Part shown: positions 1 to 7,163 of the stretch, in pieces | Position numbering within the stretch: the stretch's first letter is position 1 | Layout: the number at the start of each line of letters is the position of its first letter | Notes under the pieces: model-generated | What the model saw: the letters and a program-made list of their open reading frames with translations, nothing else | What the model was told of the DNA's origin: nothing | Databases searched by the model: none | From: Duganella sp. 1224 | Lineage (GTDB): Bacteria > Pseudomonadota > Gammaproteobacteria > Burkholderiales > Burkholderiaceae_D | Length of the DNA: 64,000 nucleotides | Assembly: GCF_013408245.1 (NCBI RefSeq) | Contig: NZ_JACBYS010000003.1 | Location: 124,001-188,000 of the forward strand | Direction: 5' to 3' | Made by a program: the position numbers and the translations under genes

Positions 1-202
1 ATTCAACACAAAATCAGCGAACTTGCATTGTAGACAATTTTGATTCCAAAATGCAATCACACTGCAATAGGATCATAGCATCTTTCCGACCTGTAATGGG
101 CGAAGGCTTAATGTTCTGACCACGGTGTCATCAGCAAAGTGTGTGTTTCTAGCACGGAAACACTTTCAACTAGATCTGTGCAGCACCGGCGAAAATCCGG
201 CG
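1..202. other. Leader region at window edge, no gene called
   Basis: No convincing reading frame is seen before the Arc-like gene. The region is AT-richer than what follows and holds a 7-bp inverted repeat, TTGCATT (23-29) and AATGCAA (50-56), which could be an operator of the phage-like region. The function is a guess. Confidence 0.3.
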
Positions 203-427
203 ATGAAAAAACCATTGCCGGAAAAGATACTTCAAACCGACTACGTCCAGTCCGCCTTCCGTATGCCACCTGCGCTGCGGGACGAGCTGCGCAAGAGCGC
301 GGCCAAACACGGCCGCAGTATGAACGCCGAGATTCTAGCGCGGCTACAGGCGACGCCCGACCAGGCGGTCATCGCAGAACTGGCGGCGCTGAAAAAGATG
401 ATTCAACGGCTACTCGACCGCGACTGA
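203..427 (+). CDS. Arc-family (ribbon-helix-helix) DNA-binding protein
   Basis: A 74-residue protein from the ATG at 203. Residues from about 14 (SAFRMPPALRDELRKSAAKH then GRSMNAEILARL) match the Arc/Mnt ribbon-helix-helix pattern: a beta strand that reads DNA, then two helices with the conserved GRSMNAEI turn. The tail is a short basic helix. Small phage repressors of this family bind operators as dimers of dimers. The gene sits just upstream of a strong promoter flanked by two CGGNATTCCG-type half sites, so it may control that promoter (inference). The start is uncertain: no clear Shine-Dalgarno is seen, and an in-frame GTG lies at 125, but homology begins after 203. Confidence 0.7.
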   Translation: MKKPLPEKILQTDYVQSAFRMPPALRDELRKSAAKHGRSMNAEILARLQATPDQAVIAELAALKKMIQRLLDRD

Positions 428-472
428 CACACCCATGAAATATCGAAATTCTGATTTATCGCACAAAAATAC

Positions 473-512
473 CGGTATTCCGGTTGACATCAAATAACGG
501 AATGCCGATAAT
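473..512 (+). promoter_or_regulatory. Strong sigma70-like promoter flanked by paired operator-like half sites
   Basis: TTGACA (484-489), a 17-base spacer and GATAAT (507-512) form a near-consensus promoter for the phage operon. CGGTATTCCG (473-482) and CGGAATGCCG (498-507) are inverted relative to each other and abut the -35 and -10 boxes. This is the usual layout of a repressor-controlled phage promoter. Confidence 0.7.
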
Positions 513-527
513 CGCTTCATCGACCAG

Positions 528-743
528 ATGGAGCTTGAAATGTCCCAGTCCACACGCCGCACCGCCGCCCTCAAAAAACTGACAAGCGCCGATTTGGACG
601 CGCTCCTGAACGCGTCTCTCGCTCGCATCCAGGATATGGAGTCGTATCTTGCGCAAGGCGGTGAGCGCGCTTTTTGGGAGCCCCGCCTCGCCGATCTGAG
701 CGCTGCGCGGACCCGGCTCATAGACATCAAGGCGGCCCAATGA
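528..743 (+). CDS. Small phage protein of unknown function
   Basis: A 71-residue (or 67-residue from the ATG at 540) helical, charged protein, first gene after the strong promoter. It resembles gpW/head-joining-size small phage proteins only in length and helicity, which is not enough to name it. Its last codons overlap the next gene by four bases (ATGA), which indicates translational coupling. Confidence 0.55.
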   Translation: MELEMSQSTRRTAALKKLTSADLDALLNASLARIQDMESYLAQGGERAFWEPRLADLSAARTRLIDIKAAQ

Positions 744-904
744 GCGCGTACACCGTCACCGTGCGCCGCGCCGGCCACAAGCCCACCTATTCGTTCGCCA
801 TCGGCGCCAGCAGCGCAGCTGTGGGCGTCCGCGTCGCCGCGCGCTACAGCGACTCCGCTGCGCCGGCCATCACCATCCACCCACTGCACCGGAGCTGCAA
901 ATGA
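740..904 (+). CDS. Small hypothetical phage protein
   Basis: A 54-residue frame starting MSAYTVTVRRAGHKPTYSF. It overlaps the gene before it and the gene after it by four bases each (ATGA), the main reason to believe it is translated. It looks like a small beta-rich protein; no domain is recognised. Confidence 0.55.
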   Translation: MSAYTVTVRRAGHKPTYSFAIGASSAAVGVRVAARYSDSAAPAITIHPLHRSCK

Positions 905-1389
905 ACATGCACGACCTGAAGCCACTGAACCGCATCGAGATCGCCGACATCATCGCCACCGCGTTCCCGGCAACGCGCCCGGCCCGTAGCCAGGCGTACC
1001 GCCTGGGCGTGGAGAAAGCGCTGGAGTCCGCCAGCGCCGGCGGCGTACTGCCTGAAATGTACGAAGGCGGCACCGTGGCATACGACGCCTACCATGCCGG
1101 CGTGGTGGAAGGCCGCGCGCTGTGGGCCCGCCACATCGCCACGAAGGCCGCCCTCCCCCACCGTCCGCTGGCGCCGGCGAACGTACCTGACCTGCTTGCA
1201 GCGGAGCTGATCCATTCCGGCGAGGTCATCACCACGCTGCTGAACCACATCACGGCCGTGCAGCTGGCCGACGTGCGCCACAAACTGCAGCAGGCCGGCC
1301 TGATCGGCAAGTCGAACGTCGTCGGTCGCGGCCCCGAGCGCCACGGCGTGCTGGTGGCCACCGGCTTCGCCATCGGACAGCAGGCATGA
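901..1389 (+). CDS. Hypothetical phage-region protein
   Basis: A 162-residue protein starting MNMHDLKPLNRIEIADIIAT. It is mostly helical with no membrane segment or signal peptide. The GC-rich codon usage and ATGA overlaps on both sides place it in the same coupled operon. I do not recognise a family. Confidence 0.6.
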   Translation: MNMHDLKPLNRIEIADIIATAFPATRPARSQAYRLGVEKALESASAGGVLPEMYEGGTVAYDAYHAGVVEGRALWARHIATKAALPHRPLAPANVPDLLAAELIHSGEVITTLLNHITAVQLADVRHKLQQAGLIGKSNVVGRGPERHGVLVATGFAIGQQA

Positions 1390-1511
1390 GGTCGCCAGCC
1401 ACCGCGCCGCTGGCGGTCGCCGTAGCGCTGGCCATCGCCGCGCTGATCGGCAGCAGCGCCGCTGAAGGGGCGCCGCCCGCCAGCCTGGTCATCTACAGCA
1501 AGGCGCGCTGA
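1386..1511 (+). CDS. Tiny secreted or membrane peptide
   Basis: A 41-residue frame (MRSPATAPLAVAVALAIAAL and on) made almost wholly of one hydrophobic stretch followed by SSAAEG, like a signal peptide or a single membrane anchor. It overlaps the upstream gene by ATGA and ends one base before the next start. Such peptides in phage early regions are sometimes inner-membrane effectors; here no function can be given. Confidence 0.45.
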   Translation: MRSPATAPLAVAVALAIAALIGSSAAEGAPPASLVIYSKAR

Positions 1512-1512
1512 C

Positions 1513-1701
1513 ATGGCCGCGCCGGCGCCAGACCAAACCGCACTCGAAGTTGCGAACCGCAGGATGCGGACTGGTCTGGCGCTGGAGCAGGCCCTGGCGC
1601 ACCCCACGCTCCGAATCATTCTCGAAAACCGCGCGCGGTATCACATGCAGCGCCGCGCGCGCACCGATGTAAAAAAGCTGCAAGCCAACGACAACGACTG
1701 A
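1513..1701 (+). CDS. Small basic hypothetical protein
   Basis: A 62-residue, Arg-rich helical protein (MAAPAPDQTALEVANRRMRT). It begins one base after the previous stop and is followed by AAAGGAAG, the ribosome binding site of the next gene. The basic charge could suit nucleic-acid binding, but no motif is recognised. Confidence 0.5.
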   Translation: MAAPAPDQTALEVANRRMRTGLALEQALAHPTLRIILENRARYHMQRRARTDVKKLQANDND

Positions 1702-1712
1702 AAGGAAGCGAT

Positions 1713-2117
1713 ATGTCCAACGCCCTGCCCCAATTTCAACTGAACGCCCCGGCGCTGCTCACGGCCGGCCAGATCCTCGACCAGCAGTGCCACGGTGCCG
1801 CCGTCTACAGCGGTTGGTGGAATGACCCAGCGACCGGCCGTCGCATCGAGCGCAATGCCGGCGAGATGCTGATGCTGATCGTGTCCGAAATTGCCGAAGG
1901 CATGGAGGGCGAACGCAAAGACCTCATGGACGACAAGCTGCCGCACCGCAAGATGCTGGAGGTGGAGCTGGCCGACGCGGTTATCCGCATCTTCGATCTG
2001 GCGGGCAGCCGTGGCTTCGACCTGGGAGCCGCCATCTCCGAGAAACTGGCGTTCAACCTCCAGCGCCCCGACCACAAGCCCGCCGCGCGCCTGGCCGCTG
2101 GCGGCAAGAAATTCTGA
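1713..2117 (+). CDS. MazG-like nucleotide pyrophosphohydrolase-type phage protein
   Basis: A 134-residue protein with a MazG-like helical core: EIAEGMEGERKD near residue 55 and EVELADAVIRIFDLA near residue 83 give the acidic EExxE...ExxD pattern that binds Mg2+ in all-alpha NTP pyrophosphatases. Family members hydrolyse nucleoside triphosphates to monophosphate and pyrophosphate, and phage copies are thought to change the host nucleotide or alarmone pool. A good AAAGGAAG site lies upstream of the ATG. Enzymatic activity is inferred from the motif only. Confidence 0.72.
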   Translation: MSNALPQFQLNAPALLTAGQILDQQCHGAAVYSGWWNDPATGRRIERNAGEMLMLIVSEIAEGMEGERKDLMDDKLPHRKMLEVELADAVIRIFDLAGSRGFDLGAAISEKLAFNLQRPDHKPAARLAAGGKKF

Positions 2118-2127
2118 TCACCAGCTC

Positions 2128-2313
2128 ATGCGGCAAATGATCGATACCGGCGCCACCGTCAGCTTTGACAGCGACGCCGGCCGTACCGTCGGCCTGGTCG
2201 AACAGATCCAGACCGACATTTCCAACGGCGCCAAGGTTGCCACCGTCCGCATGCCGTGCGGCGGCACCACTGCGCTGCCCATCAACCACCTGCGCCACGA
2301 GGACACCAAATGA
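2128..2313 (+). CDS. Small hypothetical phage protein
   Basis: A 61-residue protein starting MRQMIDTGATVSFDSDAG. Its beta-rich pattern ends in GGTTALPINHLRHEDTK. It overlaps the next gene by ATGA (2310-2313). No family is recognised. Confidence 0.5.
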   Translation: MRQMIDTGATVSFDSDAGRTVGLVEQIQTDISNGAKVATVRMPCGGTTALPINHLRHEDTK

Positions 2314-2660
2314 CGCAAATCGCATTCGCCCGCATCCTGCAAGACCTGCGCGACGGGCGCCCACACAGCGAGATGACCGCCGGCATGGAAGAACTGCTGG
2401 CCGCCGTCCGCACCACCGGTAAGGCCGGCACCATCACCCTGGAAATCAAGGTGAAGCCCGGCTCGCGCGGGGGCGACGTCGACAAGGTCACCATCACCGA
2501 CAAGGTGACGATCAAGGCGCCCAAGCCCGAGCGCGGCGACGACTATTTCTTCGTCACCGAAGACAACAACCTGTCGCGTAAGCACCCGCGCCAGCACTCC
2601 CTGGACCTGCAAGACGTCGGCCAGGGCAAACCATCCACCTTTAAGGAAGCAACCCAATGA
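2310..2660 (+). CDS. Conserved-looking phage protein upstream of DUF2303 gene
   Basis: A 116-residue soluble protein (MTQIAFARILQDLRDGRPHS). A helical N-terminal half is followed by a strand-rich part (TITLEIKVKPGSRGGDVDKV) and a charged tail. It is coupled by ATGA overlaps to both neighbours, including the DUF2303 gene, and small proteins of this type usually sit next to DUF2303 genes in prophages. Function unknown. Confidence 0.6.
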   Translation: MTQIAFARILQDLRDGRPHSEMTAGMEELLAAVRTTGKAGTITLEIKVKPGSRGGDVDKVTITDKVTIKAPKPERGDDYFFVTEDNNLSRKHPRQHSLDLQDVGQGKPSTFKEATQ

Positions 2661-3547
2661 ACGAACAGACCGCAACCGCCGAATTGGCCAGCACCGCGGC
2701 CGCGCCGCTGGTAGGCGAACACCTGCACATCACGGACACCGCGCTGGATAAGCTGGCGCGCATGGCGAATGCCGCCAAAGCCACCGTAGAGGTAGGCGGC
2801 ATCACCCAGCTGCTGGTGCCGGCCGACTATAAAGTGGTCGACTTGACCGCCGTGATCGAGGCGGCGCGCCCGGCCCCAACGCGCAAGAGCGGTACAGTGC
2901 GCTTGACGGACCTCGACAGCTTCCTGACCTACGTAACTCAGCAAGGCAATCCGGCGATCACGCGCATCTTCGCCGACATGGATGCCCGTACGTTGACCGC
3001 GATCTTCAATGACCACGGCAACGTCGACGCGGGCGACGCCACGGGCTGGCGCGATCACCGAGCCGTGTACACCGCCGAGCTGAGCAAAGAGTTCGCCACC
3101 TGGCTGAAATACGACGGCGAGAAGATGGGGCAGGAGCCATTCGCAGTCTTCATCGAGGACAACATCGCCGACATCACCCAGCCCACCGGCGAAACGCTGC
3201 TGCTCGTTGCCTCCACGTTGCAGGCAAAGAACGAAGTCAACTTCAGCTCCAGCCATCGCCTGGACAACGGCCAGGTCCAGCTGTGCTACACCGAAAACCT
3301 GAACGCCTCCGCCGGCGTCAACGGCTCGCTGGAAATCCCGCGCACCTTCGAGATCGGCGCGCGCGTGTTCAAGGGCGGCGCCGGCTACAAAGTGCGTGCC
3401 CGCCTGAAATACCGGCTGGTGGGCGGCGGGAAGGTCAGCTTCTGGTATGAGCTGGACCGTCCGGATGTGTCGCTGGAGCACGCATTCAAGGAGTACGTGG
3501 ACCAGGTGCGCAACAGCCAGTTCACCGTCCTGCACGGCAAGGCCTGA
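2657..3547 (+). CDS. DUF2303 (YfdQ-like) phage protein
   Basis: A 296-residue protein that matches the DUF2303 family, which includes YfdQ of the E. coli CPS-53 prophage. Signs are the central FADMDARTLTAIFNDH and WRDHRAVYTAELSKEFATWL segments, the FAVFIEDNIADI block, and the C-terminal FWYELDRPDVSLEHAF. No catalytic motif is known and the family has no settled function. It is found in the early regions of siphophage-like prophages. Overlap with the upstream gene is four bases. Length matches the family. Confidence 0.8.
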   Translation: MNEQTATAELASTAAAPLVGEHLHITDTALDKLARMANAAKATVEVGGITQLLVPADYKVVDLTAVIEAARPAPTRKSGTVRLTDLDSFLTYVTQQGNPAITRIFADMDARTLTAIFNDHGNVDAGDATGWRDHRAVYTAELSKEFATWLKYDGEKMGQEPFAVFIEDNIADITQPTGETLLLVASTLQAKNEVNFSSSHRLDNGQVQLCYTENLNASAGVNGSLEIPRTFEIGARVFKGGAGYKVRARLKYRLVGGGKVSFWYELDRPDVSLEHAFKEYVDQVRNSQFTVLHGKA

Positions 3548-3549
3548 CC

Positions 3550-3858
3550 ATGAGCTTCGACGCTTGGCTGATCACATTCCAGGACGCGCGCCAAGCCGCT
3601 CGCGCCGCATACGACCGCGCCGCCGAGCTGGCCGCCGAGAACGCTGTGCTGCGCGAGCAGGCGGCCTGGCAGCCGGCAGGGACGCTGCCACCGGTCGATG
3701 CTGACCTGCTGGTGCTGCTGGAGATGTCCGACGGCGAGGTCTACCCAGGCTTCGCCGACGGCGAGCGCTGGTTCTACGCGGACGGCGTGCCGGTCACCAG
3801 CGTCGATGTCGTCGCCTGGCGGCATCTGCCGCCAGCGCGGAAACAGCCAGCAGCGTGA
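3550..3858 (+). CDS. Phage protein with DUF551-like C-terminal domain
   Basis: A 102-residue protein. A coiled-coil-prone N-terminal helix (ARAAYDRAAELAAENAVLRE) leads to a compact domain with W.PAGTLPPVDADLLVLLE, a WFYADG block and a terminal VVAWRHLPP. This order (Trp, Pro-Pro, Val-Leu strand, Trp-x-x-Leu-Pro end) is the pattern of DUF551, common in phages. It starts two bases after the DUF2303 stop. Confidence 0.55.
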   Translation: MSFDAWLITFQDARQAARAAYDRAAELAAENAVLREQAAWQPAGTLPPVDADLLVLLEMSDGEVYPGFADGERWFYADGVPVTSVDVVAWRHLPPARKQPAA

Positions 3859-3866
3859 GGTGACAA

Positions 3867-4280
3867 ATGCCAGCCACCTCGAAGCCGCGCAAGAAATACC
3901 GCCGCGGGCGGGTCAACGTGCCGATGACAGCACCAGCGCACAGGCGCTTAGCGCTGGAGCTGCACCTGGCTGTCGAGGCGCTGGTGCTCGCTCCGAGCCC
4001 TGAAACCTACAACACGCTGACCAAGATGCTGGCTGCACTGGCAACGGCCGGCCTTGCCTGCGAGGCACTGGATATCGCGAACAACACGATGGACGCGATA
4101 GTCAGCCGATTTGAGCGCGTGGGCAAGGTCGGCCTGAAGGATGAGGAATCGACCGCGCTGCGCCGCGCTGTAGCGAGCCTTGATGGCCGCATGGTGCGAC
4201 TGCCAGTGAACAAACTCGCAGAGGCAGTCGCGCAGATCGAAGTTTATTTTGCTGCCGCCGGCGTGGCTGGCGCCGCTTGA
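3867..4280 (+). CDS. Hypothetical phage-region protein
   Basis: A 137-residue protein with a very basic N terminus (MPATSKPRKKYRRGRVN) and a helical body that could form a helix bundle. GAGGTG lies eight bases upstream of the ATG. The basic tail suggests nucleic-acid or membrane-surface contact, but no family is recognised. Confidence 0.55.
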   Translation: MPATSKPRKKYRRGRVNVPMTAPAHRRLALELHLAVEALVLAPSPETYNTLTKMLAALATAGLACEALDIANNTMDAIVSRFERVGKVGLKDEESTALRRAVASLDGRMVRLPVNKLAEAVAQIEVYFAAAGVAGAA

Positions 4281-4290
4281 AGGAAGAACG

Positions 4291-5079
4291 ATGAACGATT
4301 TGAAGATTATGGAATACATCGCCGCCACCAAGGACGTGCGTGCGGTGCAGATTGCAGACAAATTCGACGTCGAGCTGGTGGACGCCAGCGCTGCGCTGCG
4401 ATCGCTTGTCGATGTTGGCGACCTCGTCCGCACGCAAGGCACCGCGCCGAACGGCCAGTCGGCTCAGATCTACAACCTTAGCCCAGAATACTGCAAAACG
4501 AGCGAGGGCAAAGCCCTCATGCAGCGTGTCGCCCCCGCTGCACCAATCGCGCAGCAAGCCCCTTCCGGCCAGGACCAGCTCCCCACGGCGCTGGTCGACC
4601 AGTTGTCGAAGGTAGGCCTGGAAGCGCAGGGCCTGCGCCCAGTAGGTAGCCGGCTAGATCGCGCGTTGGCCTACCTTCGCGCCAACGGCAAGGCGACAAA
4701 CGACCAACTGCGTGACGTGATGGGCATGAGGAGCTTCGAATATCCCTCGACAGCGCTGCGCGCCGCCGTGAATGACGGGCGGGTCGCGCGCGATGGGGAT
4801 GACTGGATCGTAGGCACGGGGCAACCTGCGACAAAACAGCGCCGGGCGAGTTCGCCAGCACCACGACCAGCTGCTGGTGCGGATCGACCCGCCGAGGCAG
4901 CGCGCGCCGCAGCGCCTGAAGCGCCAGTGGCGCCAGCAGCCGCTGGGCTGCGCTGCGCAGTCTGGTCGGATGGGGTAATCGAACTACAGCGGGACGCTAA
5001 GACCATCTGCACCATGAGCCGTGATGAGGCTCTGTTCATCGCCGCCTACATCAAGAGCACCGGGGCTGAGCATGCCTAA
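4291..5079 (+). CDS. Phage protein with two predicted winged-helix segments
   Basis: A 262-residue protein from the ATG at 4291, chosen over an earlier in-frame ATG (4249) because AAGGAAG precedes it. Residues about 1-60 (MNDLKIMEYIAATKDVRAVQ, then IADKFDVELVDASAALRSLV) and about 125-175 (LDRALAYLRANGKATNDQLRD) each read like a winged helix-turn-helix ending in a wing. An Ala/Pro-rich linker follows, then a short C-terminal domain (WSDGVIELQRDAKTICTMSR). A DNA-binding role in phage gene control or replication initiation is inferred, not shown. Confidence 0.6.
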   Translation: MNDLKIMEYIAATKDVRAVQIADKFDVELVDASAALRSLVDVGDLVRTQGTAPNGQSAQIYNLSPEYCKTSEGKALMQRVAPAAPIAQQAPSGQDQLPTALVDQLSKVGLEAQGLRPVGSRLDRALAYLRANGKATNDQLRDVMGMRSFEYPSTALRAAVNDGRVARDGDDWIVGTGQPATKQRRASSPAPRPAAGADRPAEAARAAAPEAPVAPAAAGLRCAVWSDGVIELQRDAKTICTMSRDEALFIAAYIKSTGAEHA

Positions 5080-5182
5080 GTCGAAGCTGCCCACGAAGCG
5101 CGAGCCACCGCCAAGCGGATCCGAACTGCTGCTCAGCGTCGGAATCTTCATCGTCCTGGTGCTGCTGAACTGGTGGCCGTGA
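5072..5182 (+). CDS. Tiny single-pass membrane peptide
   Basis: A 36-residue frame: a basic N terminus (MPKSKLPTKREPPPSGS), one hydrophobic segment (LLLSVGIFIVLVLLNWW) and a stop. It overlaps the previous gene by eight bases, and its TGA overlaps the next ATG (TGATG). The coupling makes translation likely. It is too short for family assignment. Confidence 0.5.
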   Translation: MPKSKLPTKREPPPSGSELLLSVGIFIVLVLLNWWP

Positions 5183-5400
5183 TGAGCAAGCCCCACCCGC
5201 GCGACGACGCCGACATGCACAACATGCGCATCCACCGCGCCAAGCAACTGTGCCGCCCGGTGCTGCACGGCGGCGTCAAAAAATTTATCGCCGGCTTCTG
5301 CTGGCACGACGGAGACGACGAAATGGTCGTCTACCTCAAGGGCAGCAGCGATCCAGTGCGGCCTTGCGAAATAACCATATTGGAGCAATCCCATGAGTGA
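5182..5400 (+). CDS. Small hypothetical phage protein
   Basis: A 72-residue protein starting MSKPHPRDDADMHNMRIHRA. The start at 5182 is preferred over 5173 because it couples with the upstream stop. It has strand-rich content (FIAGFCWHDGDDEMVVYLKG). No domain is recognised. Confidence 0.5.
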   Translation: MSKPHPRDDADMHNMRIHRAKQLCRPVLHGGVKKFIAGFCWHDGDDEMVVYLKGSSDPVRPCEITILEQSHE

Positions 5401-5902
5401 GCAAATCGAAGCAAGCAGCACCAGCACCGACGACATGCTGATCCGCACGCTGCGTAGCTGCGGCTTCTTCGTCCGTCAGCTGGGGCTGCTGGACGGCCAG
5501 CGGCCGCAGGTGATGGGCACCGTCGACAACGCCACCGCGTTCTTCAAACTGGCGGTGACCGGCGCCGACGTCGGTATAGCGATGGCGTTCGCGCCTTACC
5601 TCAAGGAAGGCGAGACACCCCTGCAGCGCCTGAAGCGCGAGATCAAAGACAGCGAGACGCTGGCGGCGATGCTGGCGGAAGAGCGCGCTAAGGTCGCCGC
5701 GCTTCAGGTGGATGCTGCCGCCGCGCGCCGGTATGGTTACCTGCGCGACACGCCCGGCATGCTCCCGCTGGAGGTATGGCACGCGCTGGAGGGTGCCGGC
5801 GCAACGACCGAAGGCAAGTTCGACCAGGCGCTGTACGGCGCTGATCTTGACCGTGCAATCGACAGTGCTCTCGCCGCAACTCAGAAAGGATGTGCGGCAT
5901 GA
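5393..5902 (+). CDS. Hypothetical phage-region protein with coiled-coil segment
   Basis: A 169-residue protein. The middle (LKEGETPLQRLKREIKDSET and on to LQVDAAAARRY) is a likely coiled coil. The C-terminal part (RYGYLRDTPGM...LYGADLDRAIDSAL) resembles the short tail module seen in many phage early proteins of the Ead/Ea22 type. It overlaps its upstream neighbour by eight bases and its downstream neighbour by four. Confidence 0.5.
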   Translation: MSEQIEASSTSTDDMLIRTLRSCGFFVRQLGLLDGQRPQVMGTVDNATAFFKLAVTGADVGIAMAFAPYLKEGETPLQRLKREIKDSETLAAMLAEERAKVAALQVDAAAARRYGYLRDTPGMLPLEVWHALEGAGATTEGKFDQALYGADLDRAIDSALAATQKGCAA

Positions 5903-6018
5903 GCATGCGCAAAAGACGGCGCCAGCATGGCCACCGGATGAATGACCTAAATCGGCTCCGCTGGCTTCTCGACTGGATTTCGGTCGACTTCATTTCTACC
6001 AGGAGGCAGGCACAATGA
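5899..6018 (+). CDS. Very small basic peptide
   Basis: A 39-residue Arg-rich frame (MSMRKRRRQHGHRMNDLNRL). It fits exactly between two genes with ATGA overlaps at both ends, which is the only support for it. Function unknown. Confidence 0.4.
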   Translation: MSMRKRRRQHGHRMNDLNRLRWLLDWISVDFISTRRQAQ

Positions 6019-6452
6019 CCCAACTCGATGAAGAATTTCAACGTCTACATGCTGCGGCGCTTGCCTGCCGCGGCTGGAGCTGGCCAAATCGTCGCCGCGA
6101 CCCGGACACCGGCACTCACTACTTTGGCCGGCGAAACGAGGACGGCGATTTTAGCGAGATCGGCACAGTCGACGCATCGACCTACACTGGCGAGTATGTG
6201 GACGATCTGCGGGTGCTGAAATTTCTCCGGCTCGCGCAACCTAGCACCGTAGCGGCACTGATTGAACAGATCAAGCAGTTGCGCGCTGAACTCGCGGAAA
6301 CAACCGCAGCGCGTAATTCAGTGTTGGAGGAAGCCGCGATCGAGGCTGAGCGGCAGGACCGCACCGGCCGCGAGTGGGTACGTGACAGCGTGTGGGACAA
6401 CATCATCAAACGTGTGCCGGCGGCGATCCGTGCATTGAAGGAGAAGAAATGA
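6015..6452 (+). CDS. Ead/Ea22-like phage protein
   Basis: A 145-residue protein. A Trp-rich N-terminal half is followed by a predicted coiled coil (LIEQIKQLRAELAETTAARN) and a short C-terminal module (EWVRDSVWDNIIKRVPAAIR). This layout, a coiled coil leading to a short conserved tail, resembles the Ead/Ea22 family of phage proteins. ACCAGGAGGC precedes the ATG. Confidence 0.5.
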   Translation: MTQLDEEFQRLHAAALACRGWSWPNRRRDPDTGTHYFGRRNEDGDFSEIGTVDASTYTGEYVDDLRVLKFLRLAQPSTVAALIEQIKQLRAELAETTAARNSVLEEAAIEAERQDRTGREWVRDSVWDNIIKRVPAAIRALKEKK

Positions 6453-6709
6453 GCACCGACGAAATCCTGTCGAAGATTCTGGAAAAGCTGAGCGCACCGC
6501 CGGCAATTCCGCTCTCGATCGATCTGTGGGACATAGCCTCGATCGCCGCATACCTGAAGCGCGATCCCCAGGTCGTACGTGAGCGCATGGCATGCCTGCC
6601 GAGTTTCCCCAAGGCGATCCGCCTGCCCACGAAAACAGGCCGCGCACAACCGCTGTACAAAGCAATGGAGGTGATCGCATGGACAAACAGCCACCAGGAG
6701 CGGAACTGA
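6449..6709 (+). CDS. AlpA/excisionase-like small DNA-binding protein
   Basis: An 86-residue protein from the ATG at 6449, preceded by AAGGAGAAGAA. From about residue 25 the text LWDIASIAAYLKRDPQVVRE, then ...FPKAIRLP and YKAMEVIAW, follows the winged-helix pattern of AlpA/Xis-type proteins: a helix-turn-helix, the Phe-Pro-x-x-x-Arg-Leu wing, then a Trp-ending helix. Such proteins normally neighbour a tyrosine integrase and set excision direction or activate it. No integrase follows here, only a terminator, so its partner is upstream of the window or lost. Confidence 0.65.
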   Translation: MSTDEILSKILEKLSAPPAIPLSIDLWDIASIAAYLKRDPQVVRERMACLPSFPKAIRLPTKTGRAQPLYKAMEVIAWTNSHQERN

Positions 6710-6873
6710 TTCGGTTCCACTCCGACGCCGCCACAATAAAAAAGCGCTCGACTGGAGCGCTTTTTTTATTTGCTACAATGTCGCCAGGATCTCTGCCTAT
6801 CCATACAGATCGACACTTTGTCATCGCAAAATCTTCTGCTGCGTTACGACAAAATTACGACAGACTCCTATAA
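6679..6873 (+). CDS. Doubtful 64-residue frame across a terminator
   Basis: The ATG at 6679 overlaps the end of the AlpA-like gene. The frame (MDKQPPGAELIRFHSDAATI) continues through the hairpin at 6738-6767 into AT-rich non-coding DNA. Only the first 20 or so codons look phage-like. It may be the disrupted start of a gene that once continued, or chance. Confidence 0.2.
   Translation: MDKQPPGAELIRFHSDAATIKKRSTGALFLFATMSPGSLPIHTDRHFVIAKSSAALRQNYDRLL
6738..6770 (+). terminator. Rho-independent terminator of the phage operon
   Basis: AAAGCGCTC and GAGCGCTTT form a GC-rich stem with a short loop (GACTG), followed by a T run (6761-6767). It lies just after the last convincing phage gene and would stop the coupled operon. 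Confidence 0.85.
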
Positions 6874-7163
6874 GTACTTGATTCTACAGCGACACCGATT
6901 CCAGTCGGGGGGACCACTCCCCCTCTCTCTCTCTACAAAACACCCCTTCACTCTTCCCGCCACAGCCAAATCTGCTGCTGCGCCGCATTTTTGCGGCCAT
7001 TCCATTGGCACTTCCACCAGGAAACTTAAGTTGAAATTGTGAACTTTTAAAAAAGAAATTTCACAAATGCCGACTATTATCATAGAATTGAGCCCGCAAC
7101 TCGTTTCCTTTCCTCCTTTCACTAATTCGGCTACAGCCCGTTCCCAACCAAAGGACTGTATTA
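6771..7163. other. AT-rich junction between phage-like region and host genes
   Basis: Nearly 400 bases without a supported gene. It holds a CT-rich microsatellite (about 6915-6935) and an inverted repeat, TTGTGAA (7037-7043) and TTCACAA (7060-7066), upstream of the next gene. The phage attachment site should lie here, but the other end is outside the window, so no core repeat can be named. Confidence 0.5.

Noticed and set aside
6880-6935. Possible tRNA or tmRNA 3' end (CCGATTCCAGTCGG, GGACCAC)
   Set aside because: The small hairpin lacks a proper T-loop (TTCRA) and no matching 5' half or acceptor stem was found, so it is not called as an RNA gene or an att site.
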